Assembly: GCA_002429615.1 (NCBI GenBank)
Contig: DJAN01000126.1
Coordinates: 1 to 22,938 of the forward strand
From: Lysobacteraceae bacterium UBA6001
GTDB lineage: Bacteria > Pseudomonadota > Gammaproteobacteria > Xanthomonadales > Xanthomonadaceae
Direction: 5' to 3'
DNA length: 22,938 nucleotides
Under the pieces are notes generated by a model. It was not told the DNA's origin. It did not search any database and worked only from the letters and a program-made list of their open reading frames with translations. Both the position numbers and the translations under genes were made by a program. Positions 14,225 to 22,424 of this stretch are shown here, piece by piece (the first letter of the stretch is position 1; the number at the start of each line of letters is the position of its first letter).

Positions 14225-16015
14225 ATGTCCGCCTACAAGATCACCGAACACAAGTACGACATGGTCGTCGTCGGCGCCGGTGGCGCCGGCCTGCGCGCGA
14301 CCTTCGGCCTGGCCCAGAAGGGCCTGCAGACCGTCTGCCTGACCAAGGTCTTCCCGACCCGCTCGCACACCGTCGCCGCGCAGGGCGGCATCTCCGCCGC
14401 GCTCGGCAACATGGGCGAGGACGACTGGCGCTACCACTTCTACGACACCATCAAGGGGTCGGACTGGCTGGGTGACCAGGACGCCATCGAGTACATGTGC
14501 CGCGAGGCGATTCCGGCCATCATCGAGCTGGAGCATTACGGCGTGCCGTTCTCGCGTACCGAGGAAGGCAAGATCTACCAGCGCCCGTTCGGCGGCATGA
14601 CCACCAAGTTCGGCGAAGGCCCGCCGGCGCAGCGCACCTGCGCCGCGGCCGACCGTACCGGCCACGCCATGCTGCACACGCTGTACCAGCAGTCGCTGGC
14701 CAACAACGCGCGCTTCATGATCGAGTACTTCGCGCTCGACCTGATCTTCGACGAAGAAGGCGTGTGCCGCGGCGTGCTCGCGCTGGACATGGCCGAAGGC
14801 TCGCTGCATCTGTTCCGCGCCCACGGCGTGGTGCTGGCCACCGGCGGCTATGGCCGTTCGTACTTCAGCGCCACCTCCGCCCACACCTGTACCGGTGACG
14901 GCGGCGGCATGGTGATGCGCGCCGGCCTGCCGATGCAGGACATGGAGTTCGTGCAGTTCCACCCGACCGGCATCTACGGCGCGGGCTGCCTGATCACCGA
15001 GGGCGTGCGCGGCGAAGGCGGCATCCTGCGCAACAGCAACGGCGAGCGCTTCATGGAGCGCTATGCCCCGCACTACAAGGACCTGGCCTCGCGCGACGTG
15101 GTCAGCCGTTCGATGACCATCGAGATCCGCGAAGGCCGCGGCGTCGGCGAGCACAAGGACCACATCCTGCTCGACCTGACCCACCTCGGCCCGGAAGTGA
15201 TCAACGAGAAGCTGCCGGGCATCGCCGAGAGCGCCCACATCTTCGCCGGCGTCGACGTGACCAAGGAGCCGATCCCGGTCATCCCGACCGTGCACTACAA
15301 CATGGGCGGCATCCCGACCAACTACCACGGCGAAGTGGTGCGCAAGGTCGGCGACAACCCGGACGAAGTGGTGCCGGGCCTGTACGCCATCGGCGAAGCG
15401 GCCTGTGTGTCGGTGCACGGCGCCAACCGCCTGGGCTCCAACTCGCTGCTCGACCTGGTGGTGTTCGGCCGCGCGGTGGCCAACCGCTGCGCCGAGACCA
15501 TCAAGACCAACCAGCCGCACAAGCCGCTGCCGGCCAATGCCTGCGACAAGGCGCTGGCGCTGCTGGACAAGCTGCGCAATGCCAACGGCTCCACGCCGAC
15601 CTCGGTGATCCGCGACAAGATGCAGCGCACCATGCAGGCGGACGCGGCGGTGTTCCGCACCAGCAAGACGCTGGAGGAAGGCTGCCAGAAGATGGATGAG
15701 ATCTTCGCCATGTTCGAGGACGTCAAGGTGTCGGACCGCTCGCTGGTCTGGAACTCGGACCTGATCGAGACCTACGAGCTGTACAACCTGCTGCTCAACG
15801 CGGTGGCCACGATCAACTCGGCCGAACAGCGCAAGGAAAGCCGGGGCGCGCACGCGCACGAGGACTATCCGGATCGCGACGACGTCAACTGGCAGAAGCA
15901 CACGCTGGTCTCGGTCGACGAGAAGGGCCAGTGCAGCTTCGATTTCCGCCCGGTGCACATGTACACGCTCTCCCAGGACGTGGACGTGGTGCCGCCGAAG
16001 CCGCGCGTCTACTGA
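14225..16015 (+). CDS. sdhA: Succinate dehydrogenase flavoprotein subunit
   Basis: This catalytic subunit oxidises succinate to fumarate on the cytoplasmic side of the membrane. It has 596 residues, the normal length. Motifs are the FAD-binding [12 protein letters not shown] at 14-25, [14 protein letters not shown] at 45-58 with His48 as the covalent FAD site, [33 protein letters not shown] (substrate site), SRDVVSRSM with an active-site Arg, [14 protein letters not shown], and [19 protein letters not shown]. The gene begins 6 bases after sdhD, with only a modest GGGGAA ahead. SdhE and the SdhAF4-like protein in the same operon probably assist its flavinylation and assembly. Confidence 0.98.
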   Translation: MSAYKITEHKYDMVVVGAGGAGLRATFGLAQKGLQTVCLTKVFPTRSHTVAAQGGISAALGNMGEDDWRYHFYDTIKGSDWLGDQDAIEYMCREAIPAIIELEHYGVPFSRTEEGKIYQRPFGGMTTKFGEGPPAQRTCAAADRTGHAMLHTLYQQSLANNARFMIEYFALDLIFDEEGVCRGVLALDMAEGSLHLFRAHGVVLATGGYGRSYFSATSAHTCTGDGGGMVMRAGLPMQDMEFVQFHPTGIYGAGCLITEGVRGEGGILRNSNGERFMERYAPHYKDLASRDVVSRSMTIEIREGRGVGEHKDHILLDLTHLGPEVINEKLPGIAESAHIFAGVDVTKEPIPVIPTVHYNMGGIPTNYHGEVVRKVGDNPDEVVPGLYAIGEAACVSVHGANRLGSNSLLDLVVFGRAVANRCAETIKTNQPHKPLPANACDKALALLDKLRNANGSTPTSVIRDKMQRTMQADAAVFRTSKTLEEGCQKMDEIFAMFEDVKVSDRSLVWNSDLIETYELYNLLLNAVATINSAEQRKESRGAHAHEDYPDRDDVNWQKHTLVSVDEKGQCSFDFRPVHMYTLSQDVDVVPPKPRVY

Positions 16016-16038
16016 CCTAGCCGGGATGGGGCCCGCGA

Positions 16039-16097
16039 CGGTCGCCGCATGACAGGCGACCGGCGCGTGCCGAATCCCCAATCCCCTATCCCGGATT
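16039..16097 (+). other. sdhA-sdhB spacer: GC hairpin plus repeat-like C-rich tract
   Basis: The 89-base gap holds a perfect 8-bp stem with an 8-base loop (16039-16046 CGGTCGCC, 16055-16062 GGCGACCG). Then comes CGAATCCCCAATCCCCTATC starting at 16071 and ending in CCGGATTC at 16097. The C-rich phrase resembles short intergenic repeats I recall in Xanthomonas genomes. GAATCC and GGATTC bracket the tract. The rest of the operon is tight, so this may be an mRNA processing or stability element. Confidence 0.45.
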
Positions 16098-16104
16098 CAA
16101 AGCC

Positions 16105-16887
16105 ATGGCAGAGTTCACCCTCCCCAAGAATTCCAAGATCGGCAAGGGAAAGCATTTCCCGGCCACGGGCGCCAAGAATGTGCGCACGTTCAAGATCTAT
16201 CGCTGGAACCCCGATGACGGCGCCAACCCGCGTACCGACACCTACGAGATCGATCTCGACAAGTGCGGCCCGATGGTTCTCGACGCGCTGATCAAGATCA
16301 AGAACGAGATCGACCCGACCCTGACCTTCCGCCGTTCCTGCCGCGAAGGCATCTGCGGTTCGTGCGCGATGAACATCGACGGCACCAACACGCTGGCCTG
16401 CACCAAGGCGATCAGCGCGTGCGGCAAGGCCGAAGTGCCGATCTACCCGCTGCCGCACATGAGCGTGGTCAAGGACCTGGTGCCGGACCTGACCCACTTC
16501 TACGCGCAGTACGCGTCGATCAAGCCGTGGATCCGCACCCAGACCCCGCCGCCGCCGGACCGCGAGCGCCTGCAGTCGCCGGAAGACCGCAAGAAGCTCG
16601 ACGGCCTGTACGAGTGCATCCTGTGCGCCTGCTGCTCGACCAGCTGCCCGAGCTACTGGTGGAACGGCGAGCGTTACCTGGGCCCGGCGATCCTGCTGCA
16701 GGCCTACCGCTGGATCATCGACTCGCGCGATGAAGACACCGGTGCGCGCCTGGACGACCTGGAAGATCCGTTCAAGCTGTACCGCTGCCACACCATCATG
16801 AACTGCGCGCGTACCTGCCCGAAGGGCCTGAACCCCGCGCTGGCGATCGCCGAGATCAAGAAGCTGATGATGGCCCGCCGCGCCTGA
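16105..16887 (+). CDS. sdhB: Succinate dehydrogenase iron-sulfur subunit
   Basis: The protein carries electrons from SdhA flavin to quinone through three Fe-S clusters. It has 260 residues. The [2Fe-2S] ligands are Cys79, Cys84, Cys87 and Cys99 ([12 protein letters not shown]). The [4Fe-4S] ligands are Cys171, Cys174, Cys177 and Cys238. The [3Fe-4S] ligands are Cys181, Cys228 and Cys234 ([34 protein letters not shown]). All expected cysteines are present. The N-terminus [12 protein letters not shown] is normal, and ATG 16105 follows the 89-base structured spacer after sdhA. The clusters make it a possible client of neighbouring YgfZ. Confidence 0.98.
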   Translation: MAEFTLPKNSKIGKGKHFPATGAKNVRTFKIYRWNPDDGANPRTDTYEIDLDKCGPMVLDALIKIKNEIDPTLTFRRSCREGICGSCAMNIDGTNTLACTKAISACGKAEVPIYPLPHMSVVKDLVPDLTHFYAQYASIKPWIRTQTPPPPDRERLQSPEDRKKLDGLYECILCACCSTSCPSYWWNGERYLGPAILLQAYRWIIDSRDEDTGARLDDLEDPFKLYRCHTIMNCARTCPKGLNPALAIAEIKKLMMARRA

Positions 16888-16905
16888 TCGGGCGTGCGGT
16901 TGAAC

Positions 16906-16959
16906 GGCCACCGTCCGCGGTGGCCCAGCGCGGCACCGGCCTGTCGGCCTGGTGCCGCG
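16906..16959 (+). terminator. Two stem-loops between sdhB and sdhE, possible attenuator or terminator
   Basis: The 115-base gap holds GGCCACC at 16906-16912 pairing with GGTGGCC at 16919-16925 (8 bp with the inner G-C pair, loop TCCG). Next is CGCGGCACC at 16929-16937 pairing with GGTGCCGCG at 16951-16959, followed by TTCGTTTCG. The second hairpin with a short T-rich tail is terminator-like but imperfect. It could lower expression of sdhE-ygfX relative to sdhCDAB. Confidence 0.45.
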
Positions 16960-17002
16960 TTCGTTTCGGGCGCCGCGCGCCCCCTCGAGGAAGTCCTGCG
17001 CG

Positions 17003-17251
17003 ATGGATGAAGCCACCGAACTGAAGATGCTGCGCTGGCGCTGCCGCCGCGGCATGCGCGAGCTGGACCGGCTGTTCGACCGTTACCTCGACCGCCGCTG
17101 GGCCGACGCACCGGAAGCAGAACGTGCCGTTTTCCGGCTGCTGCTGGAGCGCGAGGACGATAAGTTGTGGCGCTGGTTCATGGGTTACGAGGTGTGCCCG
17201 GATGCGTCGCAGGCGGCCCTCATCGAGCGTATCCGCACCCTGCAGGCTTGA
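17003..17251 (+). CDS. sdhE: SdhE/YgfY, FAD assembly factor 2 family
   Basis: SdhE (human SDHAF2, yeast Sdh5) binds SdhA and promotes covalent FAD attachment. The 82-residue, mostly helical protein carries the family motif R-G-x-x-E as CRRGMRELD at 14-22 (Arg16, Gly17, Glu20), then [35 protein letters not shown], which is the usual continuation. ATG 17003 is chosen because GAGGAAG lies at 16987-16993 and the N-terminus then matches the family; the frame is open 17 codons further up. It follows sdhB after a structured spacer, and its end overlaps the start proposed for the ygfX-like gene. Confidence 0.93.
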   Translation: MDEATELKMLRWRCRRGMRELDRLFDRYLDRRWADAPEAERAVFRLLLEREDDKLWRWFMGYEVCPDASQAALIERIRTLQA

Positions 17252-17654
17252 GTGGCGGCCCTCGCGCTGGCCGCCGCGCCTGCTGTGCGGCCTGGGCGCC
17301 TGCGCCTGCGTGTCGCTGTGGTTGTCGGCATGCCCGGCGTGGGCACTGCCGCTGGCGGGCGCGGTGATCTGTGGCGGGGTTTACCGGCGCGCCGGAAGGC
17401 TGTCGCGGCAGCCGCATCGCCAGCTGTGCGTACCGTGGGGCAGGGCGCCGGCATGCGTGGATGGCCTGCCGGTAGCGGCGCTGCGGGTCGAATGGCAGGG
17501 CGCACTGGTGCGGGTCTCCTGGCGGCGCGGGCCGGGGCGCCGCCAAGGGGTGCTGTTCTGGCCGGATACGCTGCCGCCGGCGCGGCGACGTGAACTGCGA
17601 CTGGCCGCTGGCAGTCGTGTGGTTTCGCCCTCACGCCCGGCAATGGCACCATAG
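17202..17654 (+). CDS. YgfX-like small inner-membrane protein
   Basis: This is a 150-residue frame whose visible body begins at [15 protein letters not shown] (about 15-29), resembling the N-terminus of E. coli YgfX. Two hydrophobic stretches at about 28-42 and 46-59 could be membrane helices. A tail follows with a W-containing domain, [20 protein letters not shown], and a C-terminus [19 protein letters not shown] that parallels the LWLAAD..EWRDLRRIL end of YgfX. E. coli YgfX pairs with YgfY/SdhE and has been described both as a toxin acting on cytoskeletal proteins (CptA) and as an SdhE partner; function here is unknown. Start ATG 17202 overlaps sdhE by 50 bases and is provisional. A GTG frame at 17252 is judged a shadow. 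Assignment rests on position and weak similarity. Confidence 0.55.
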   Translation: MRRRRPSSSVSAPCRLEWRPSRWPPRLLCGLGACACVSLWLSACPAWALPLAGAVICGGVYRRAGRLSRQPHRQLCVPWGRAPACVDGLPVAALRVEWQGALVRVSWRRGPGRRQGVLFWPDTLPPARRRELRLAAGSRVVSPSRPAMAP

Positions 17655-17677
17655 CCTCCCCTGAACGGTCGCAGCGC

Positions 17678-18919
17678 ATGTTCAAACCCTTACCTGTCGC
17701 CATCGGCCTGCGTTACCTGCGCGCCAAGCGGCGCAACGGCTTCATCTCCTTCATCTCGATGGCGTCGATCCTGGGCATCGCCCTCGGGGTCACCGTGCTG
17801 ATCACCACGCTGGCGGTGATGAGCGGCTTCCAGAAAGAAATCCGTGACCGCCTGCTGCAGATGGCCGCCCATGCCACGGTCAGTGCCGACGGCGCACCGC
17901 TGCGCGACTGGCAGACCGCCCTGCAGGTGGCCAGCGCCGATCCGCGCGTGGCCGGCGCGGCGCCCTACATCGAAAGCCAGGCGCTGATCACCGGCACCCG
18001 CAACCAGCCGGCCATCGTGCGCGGCGTGGTGCCGGCGCAGGAAGACAAGGTCTCGGTGCTGTCGCAGAAGATGAAGCAGGGCTCGACCGACAGCCTGACG
18101 CCGGGCTCGTACAACATCCTGCTCGGGCAGGAACTGGCGTTGTGGCTGGGCGTGAACGTCGGCGACAAGGTCGTGGTGATGCTGGCCGAGCCGCAGGCCA
18201 CGCCGTTCGGCGCCGCGCCGCGCTACAAGCGCTTCACCGTCAGCGGCATCTTCGAGGCCGGCTACAACGAGATCGACCGTGGCCTGGCCGTGGCCAACAT
18301 GGAAGACATGGCGCGCGTGCTGCGCATGGACGGCGTCACCGGCGTGCGGCTGAAGCTGTACGACATGGACCGCGCCTGGGAGGTGGCCAGCGACCTGGCG
18401 CTGAAGCTGCCGGGCGACCACCGCGTCAGCGACTGGACGCAGGAAAACGCCAACCTCTACCACTCCCTGCGCATGGAGAAGACGGTGATGGGCATCCTGC
18501 TCTCGCTGATCATCGCCATGGGCGCGTTCAACCTGGTCTCCTCGCAGGTGATGCTGGTGACCGACAAGCAGGCCGACATCGCGATCCTGCGCACCCTGGG
18601 CCTGACTCCGGGCGGGGTAATGAAGGTCTTCATGGTGCAGGGCTCGCTGATCGGCATCATCGGCACGGTGCTCGGCGTGGTCGGCGGCATCACCCTGACC
18701 CTCAACCTCGAACGCATCCTCGGGGCGATCGAGGCGCTGTTCCACATCAAGCTGCTGCCGGAGGATGTCTACTACATCACCGGCCTGCCGACCGACATGC
18801 AAACCCCCGACGTGATCGCGATCACCGTCGTCGCCCTGCTGATGAGTTTCCTGGCGACCCTGTACCCGGCGTGGCGCGCGGCGCGCACCCAGCCGGCGGA
18901 GGCGCTGCGCTATGAATGA
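17678..18919 (+). CDS. lolC: Lipoprotein-releasing ABC transporter permease LolC/LolE family
   Basis: This inner-membrane permease of the Lol system releases outer-membrane lipoproteins to LolA. It has 413 residues: an N-terminal helix at about 24-48 ([24 protein letters not shown]), a large periplasmic domain at about 50-265, then three C-terminal helices of the FtsX fold. [22 protein letters not shown] at 6-27 is the family N-terminus, and [18 protein letters not shown] closes the protein as usual. The periplasmic segment [15 protein letters not shown] near 174-188 corresponds to the hook region that contacts LolA in E. coli LolC. Only one permease gene is present beside lolD, so the complex may be a homodimer of the LolF type. 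The gene starts 23 bases after the ygfX-like gene. Confidence 0.92.
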   Translation: MFKPLPVAIGLRYLRAKRRNGFISFISMASILGIALGVTVLITTLAVMSGFQKEIRDRLLQMAAHATVSADGAPLRDWQTALQVASADPRVAGAAPYIESQALITGTRNQPAIVRGVVPAQEDKVSVLSQKMKQGSTDSLTPGSYNILLGQELALWLGVNVGDKVVVMLAEPQATPFGAAPRYKRFTVSGIFEAGYNEIDRGLAVANMEDMARVLRMDGVTGVRLKLYDMDRAWEVASDLALKLPGDHRVSDWTQENANLYHSLRMEKTVMGILLSLIIAMGAFNLVSSQVMLVTDKQADIAILRTLGLTPGGVMKVFMVQGSLIGIIGTVLGVVGGITLTLNLERILGAIEALFHIKLLPEDVYYITGLPTDMQTPDVIAITVVALLMSFLATLYPAWRAARTQPAEALRYE

Positions 18920-19628
18920 GGCCGCGATGCACTCCAGTTCCGTGATCCAGGCGGTCGGCCTGGGCAAGACCTACGCCGAAGGCCGCATGCGCACGCCGGT
19001 GTTCGACGGCCTGGACCTGACGGTGGCGGCGGGCGAGACGGTGGCCATCGTCGGTGCGTCCGGTGCCGGCAAGAGCACCCTGCTGCACCTGCTGGGCGGC
19101 CTGGACGTGCCGAGCGCGGGCGAGGTGTATGTTGCCGGCCAGTCGATGTCCGAGCTTTCCGACGGCCAGCGCGGGCGTCTGCGCAACCGCGCACTGGGTT
19201 TCGTCTACCAGTTCCATCACCTGCTGCCGGAGTTCACCGCGCTGGAGAACGTGATGATGCCGGTGCTGCTGGCGGGCGAGGACGTGGCCCCGGCGCGCGA
19301 ACGCGCCGCGCAGCTGCTGGAGGCGGTGGGGCTGGGGCATCGCCTGGAACACAAGCCGGGCGAGCTGTCCGGCGGCGAACGCCAACGCGCCGCGGTGGCA
19401 CGTGCGCTGGTGAACCGGCCTGCCTGCGTGCTCGGTGACGAGCCGACCGGCAACCTTGATGACCGTACCGCGGCCACGGTGTTCGAGCTGATGCTCGACC
19501 TCAACCGCCAGCACCGTACCAGCCTGGTGCTGGTCACCCATGACCGCAGCCTGGCGTTCAAGCTGGACCGAGTGCTGGAACTGCACGAAGGCCGTCTGCG
19601 CGAGTTGAGCGCGCCGAAGGCGGCATGA
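18912..19628 (+). CDS. lolD: Lipoprotein-releasing system ATP-binding protein
   Basis: This ATPase drives LolC-type permeases. Its 238 residues carry Walker [10 protein letters not shown] at 48-56, Q-loop [19 protein letters not shown], signature [15 protein letters not shown] at 152-166, Walker [14 protein letters not shown] at 171-183 and H-loop [18 protein letters not shown] is the LolD-specific phrase that distinguishes it from FtsE and MacB. ATG 18912 overlaps the lolC stop by 8 bases, implying coupled translation; a second ATG five codons later is possible. The last codons end in APKAA after the usual LELHEGRL. Confidence 0.95.
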   Translation: MNEAAMHSSSVIQAVGLGKTYAEGRMRTPVFDGLDLTVAAGETVAIVGASGAGKSTLLHLLGGLDVPSAGEVYVAGQSMSELSDGQRGRLRNRALGFVYQFHHLLPEFTALENVMMPVLLAGEDVAPARERAAQLLEAVGLGHRLEHKPGELSGGERQRAAVARALVNRPACVLGDEPTGNLDDRTAATVFELMLDLNRQHRTSLVLVTHDRSLAFKLDRVLELHEGRLRELSAPKAA

Positions 19629-19874
19629 GCCGACGTTCCAGTACGTTGCTTTCCCGCTGAAACACCCACCAAGGGCCTATGCGCCCTTGCGTGCTTTCCC
19701 GCTGCCTGGACGCTGGACGCCTCCCTAATCTGTATTCCGTGACGTGCCGGCGCCGCCGGCTTGGGCGACGGGCCTGCATTGCGCAGCCCCCCTGAGAGCG
19801 GGCGGGTCGGTCGGCCACCGGGTGCCGGCGGCGCCGTGCACGTCACGCGGCAGGGATGCAGGGTGGATATTCCA
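19629..19874 (+). other. lolD-comEC spacer with direct repeat around a hairpin
   Basis: The 246-base gap carries an exact 13-bp direct repeat, TGCTTTCCCGCTG, at 19647-19659 and 19692-19704. Between the copies is a hairpin, AAGGGC at 19671-19676 with GCCCTT at 19683-19688. Further on is GCCGGCGCCGCCGGC, a short GC hairpin. The comEC frame is open from 19761, but its first codons do not resemble the family. A comEC promoter may lie near TAATCT or TGTATT at about 19726-19737; I could not pick one with confidence. Confidence 0.4.
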
Positions 19875-22424
19875 ATGCGTGATGCGCCGATACCGAGCGC
19901 GGGCGGGCCGCGTGCGTTGCCGTCCGCGGCACTGATCGCGCTGCTGCTCGGGGCGGCCTTTGCAGCGTGGGCGCCCCGGCCCTGGCCGTGGGGTGGCGTG
20001 GCGGTCTGCGCCGTTGGCGCACTGGCGAGTGTCGCGGTCTCCCGTTGGTTTCATTGGCGCGCCACCGCATATGTCTGCGGCATGGCGCTCGCCTTTGGCC
20101 TGGGCGGTGCCGCCTGGACGGCCGCGCACGTGCTGCGGGTATTGGAAGGGCAGTGGCCTGCGCAGCGGGACGGGCAGGAGGTCGAGCTGCGGGGGCAGGT
20201 AGTCGATTTGCCCGAGGTGGGGCCGCGAAGGACGCGCTTCCTGCTACGCGTGGATAACCACGCGGATCAGCCGGCCCGGTTGCGTGGGCGTCTGCTGCAG
20301 GTGGCCTGGTATGACGACTTCGATGCGCGCACGCCGGGGCCACGCACCGCACTGCAGGCAGGAGCCGAATGGCGGCTATGGATGCGCCTGCGCGCGCCAC
20401 GCGGCCTGCGCAATCCCGGCGGTACGGATGCCGAACGCCAGGCCGCCGCGCTGCGCGTGTTGGCGATGGCGCAGGTGCGCAGGCCAGGCGAGGCCCGCCT
20501 GCTGCGCGCCGCCCATGGGCTGGATGCCTGGCGTGATCGCATGAGCGGACGCATCGAGGCCGCGGTGGCGACGTCGGGGGCACGCTTCGTGCGGGCCTTG
20601 GCATTGGGGGATACGCGCGGTCTGGGCGAGGACGACTGGCGGATGCTGCGCGCGGTCGGGCTGACCCACCTGATCGCGATTTCCGGCTTCCATGTCGGCC
20701 TGGTCGCGATGGCGGCTGCCGCGGGCCTGCGCGGCGCTTGGCGATGCCTGGCGATCCTGCCGCGACGGTGGCCGCGCGAACTGGCCGCATCGGTGGCGGC
20801 AGTGCTGGCGGCGGCGCTCTACGCGGGCGTGACCGGCGCCTCCCTGCCCACGCTGCGCACACTGCTGATGATTGCCGTGGTCTGCGCCGCGCGCCTGTCG
20901 CGCAGGCGGGTCACGCCGCTGCGCGCGTTGGCGCTGGCGTTGCTGGCGGTGCTGGTGATCGATCCGCTGTCGCTGCTGCTGCCGGGGTTCTGGCTGAGTT
21001 TCGGTGGCGTGGCGTGCCTGGCCGGATTGATGCCGCGGAGCCGCCATCGCGTCGCCCTCGTGCCCGGCTTCCTGCGCGCGCAATGGGTCGCCACGTTGTG
21101 CCTGCTGCCCTTGTCGGTGGCGTGGTTCGCGCAGGCCTCGTGGGTAGGGCCTGCGGTGAACCTGGTCGCGATTCCGTGGCGGAGCCTGGTCGTGGTGCCG
21201 TTGTCCCTGCTGGGGCTGGCACTGGAAAGCGTGATCGGCGGGGCGGGTGGTCCGGCCTGGCGTCTCGCTGATGCCTGCTTCGCGCCCAGCTGGCGGTTGT
21301 TCTCCTGGGCGGGGCGGGGCGGCTTCGCGCAGTCGGGGTGGCCGGACGCCAGCGTGGTCGCAACCGGCCTCGCATTGCTTGGCGCAGCGACGTGGCTGCT
21401 GCCGCGCGGAGTGCCGGGCAAAGGCCTGGCGGCGCTGTTGTGGCTGGCATTGGCGTGGCCCGATACCCGGCGCCCGCGCATCGGCGAGGTCGAACTGGCG
21501 GTGCTGGACGTAGGGCAGGGCCTGGCGGTGGCGGTGCGCACCCGGCACCACGCGCTGCTCTACGACGTCGGGCCGCGGGTGGAAGCGGGCTATGACGCGG
21601 GCGAGCGCGTGGTGCTGCCCGCCCTGCGCGCGCTCGCGGTGAGGCGGCTGGACGCGGTGGTGATCAGTCACGGCGATGGTGATCATGTGGGAGGCCTGCC
21701 GGCCGTGATCGCGCAACTGCGGCCGACGCGGGTCATGGCGCCTCCTGGCCTGCTGCTGGACGCCGCGTCCTCGCCCTGCCGGCGGGGCGTGCAGTGGCAA
21801 TGGGATGGGGTGGGGTTCCGCTTCCTGCATCCTCCGCCCGGTTTCCCTTACCTGGGCAACGAGTCCAGCTGCGTGCTGCGCATCCAGGCCGGCGGGCGGG
21901 TGGCCCTGCTCACCGGTGATATCGGCAAGGTGATCGAGCAGCGCCTGCTGGCGCGAGCACCGGCCGACCTGCGCGCGGATATCGTGGTGGCGCCGCATCA
22001 CGGCAGCGCTGGTTCCTCCAGTCCCCGCTTCGTCAGCGCGGTGGGCGCGCGCGTGGTGGTGTTCGCCAGCGGCCACGGGAACCGTTTCGGTCACCCGCGG
22101 CCGGCGGTGCGGCGGCGCTGGGCCGGGGAGGGTGCCGAGATCCTGGATACCGCCGAGGCCGGCGCGGTGCGGGTCTGGCTGCGGCGCCAGGGGCTGGCGC
22201 TGCGTGAGCAGCGGCGCTGGCGGCCACGTTGGTGGGACGCGGCGGAACGCCACCGCGCGACTGCTATCCTATCGGCCAGCAAACAGGCGGCCGATCGCGC
22301 CGGAGGATCTGAACGTGTGGGAACTGGTCAAGGCGGGCGGCTGGCCCATGGTGCCCCTGCTGCTGCTGGGGGTGCTGGCGCTGGCGATCGTGCTCGAACG
22401 CCTGTGGACGCTGCGCCGCAATGA
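19875..22424 (+). CDS. comEC: DNA internalisation competence protein ComEC/Rec2
   Basis: This is a polytopic inner-membrane channel for single-stranded DNA uptake in natural transformation. It has 849 residues from ATG 19875; GTG 19863 is an alternative, and AGGGTGGA just ahead serves the ATG. Regions in order: N-terminal helices (about 15-90), an OB-like soluble domain (GQEVELRGQVVDLPEVGPRRTRFLL opening near 100), the competence domain with GLTHLIAISGFHVGLVA near 263-279 and many helices, and a C-terminal metallo-beta-lactamase domain. The latter has VLDVGQGLAV, SHGDGDHVGG (His599, Asp601, Asp603, His604), LLTGDI, APHHGSAGSS and GHGNRFGHP. The metal-site motifs are complete, so it may be a nuclease. 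The last about 37 residues run into exbB in another frame and look unlike the family. Confidence 0.92.
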   Translation: MRDAPIPSAGGPRALPSAALIALLLGAAFAAWAPRPWPWGGVAVCAVGALASVAVSRWFHWRATAYVCGMALAFGLGGAAWTAAHVLRVLEGQWPAQRDGQEVELRGQVVDLPEVGPRRTRFLLRVDNHADQPARLRGRLLQVAWYDDFDARTPGPRTALQAGAEWRLWMRLRAPRGLRNPGGTDAERQAAALRVLAMAQVRRPGEARLLRAAHGLDAWRDRMSGRIEAAVATSGARFVRALALGDTRGLGEDDWRMLRAVGLTHLIAISGFHVGLVAMAAAAGLRGAWRCLAILPRRWPRELAASVAAVLAAALYAGVTGASLPTLRTLLMIAVVCAARLSRRRVTPLRALALALLAVLVIDPLSLLLPGFWLSFGGVACLAGLMPRSRHRVALVPGFLRAQWVATLCLLPLSVAWFAQASWVGPAVNLVAIPWRSLVVVPLSLLGLALESVIGGAGGPAWRLADACFAPSWRLFSWAGRGGFAQSGWPDASVVATGLALLGAATWLLPRGVPGKGLAALLWLALAWPDTRRPRIGEVELAVLDVGQGLAVAVRTRHHALLYDVGPRVEAGYDAGERVVLPALRALAVRRLDAVVISHGDGDHVGGLPAVIAQLRPTRVMAPPGLLLDAASSPCRRGVQWQWDGVGFRFLHPPPGFPYLGNESSCVLRIQAGGRVALLTGDIGKVIEQRLLARAPADLRADIVVAPHHGSAGSSSPRFVSAVGARVVVFASGHGNRFGHPRPAVRRRWAGEGAEILDTAEAGAVRVWLRRQGLALREQRRWRPRWWDAAERHRATAILSASKQAADRAGGSERVGTGQGGRLAHGAPAAAGGAGAGDRARTPVDAAPQ

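Noticed and set aside
17252..17593. GTG-started frame after sdhE
   Set aside because: The product is Ala/Gly/Arg-rich low complexity. The other frame ending at 17654 has hydrophobic helices and YgfX-like ends.
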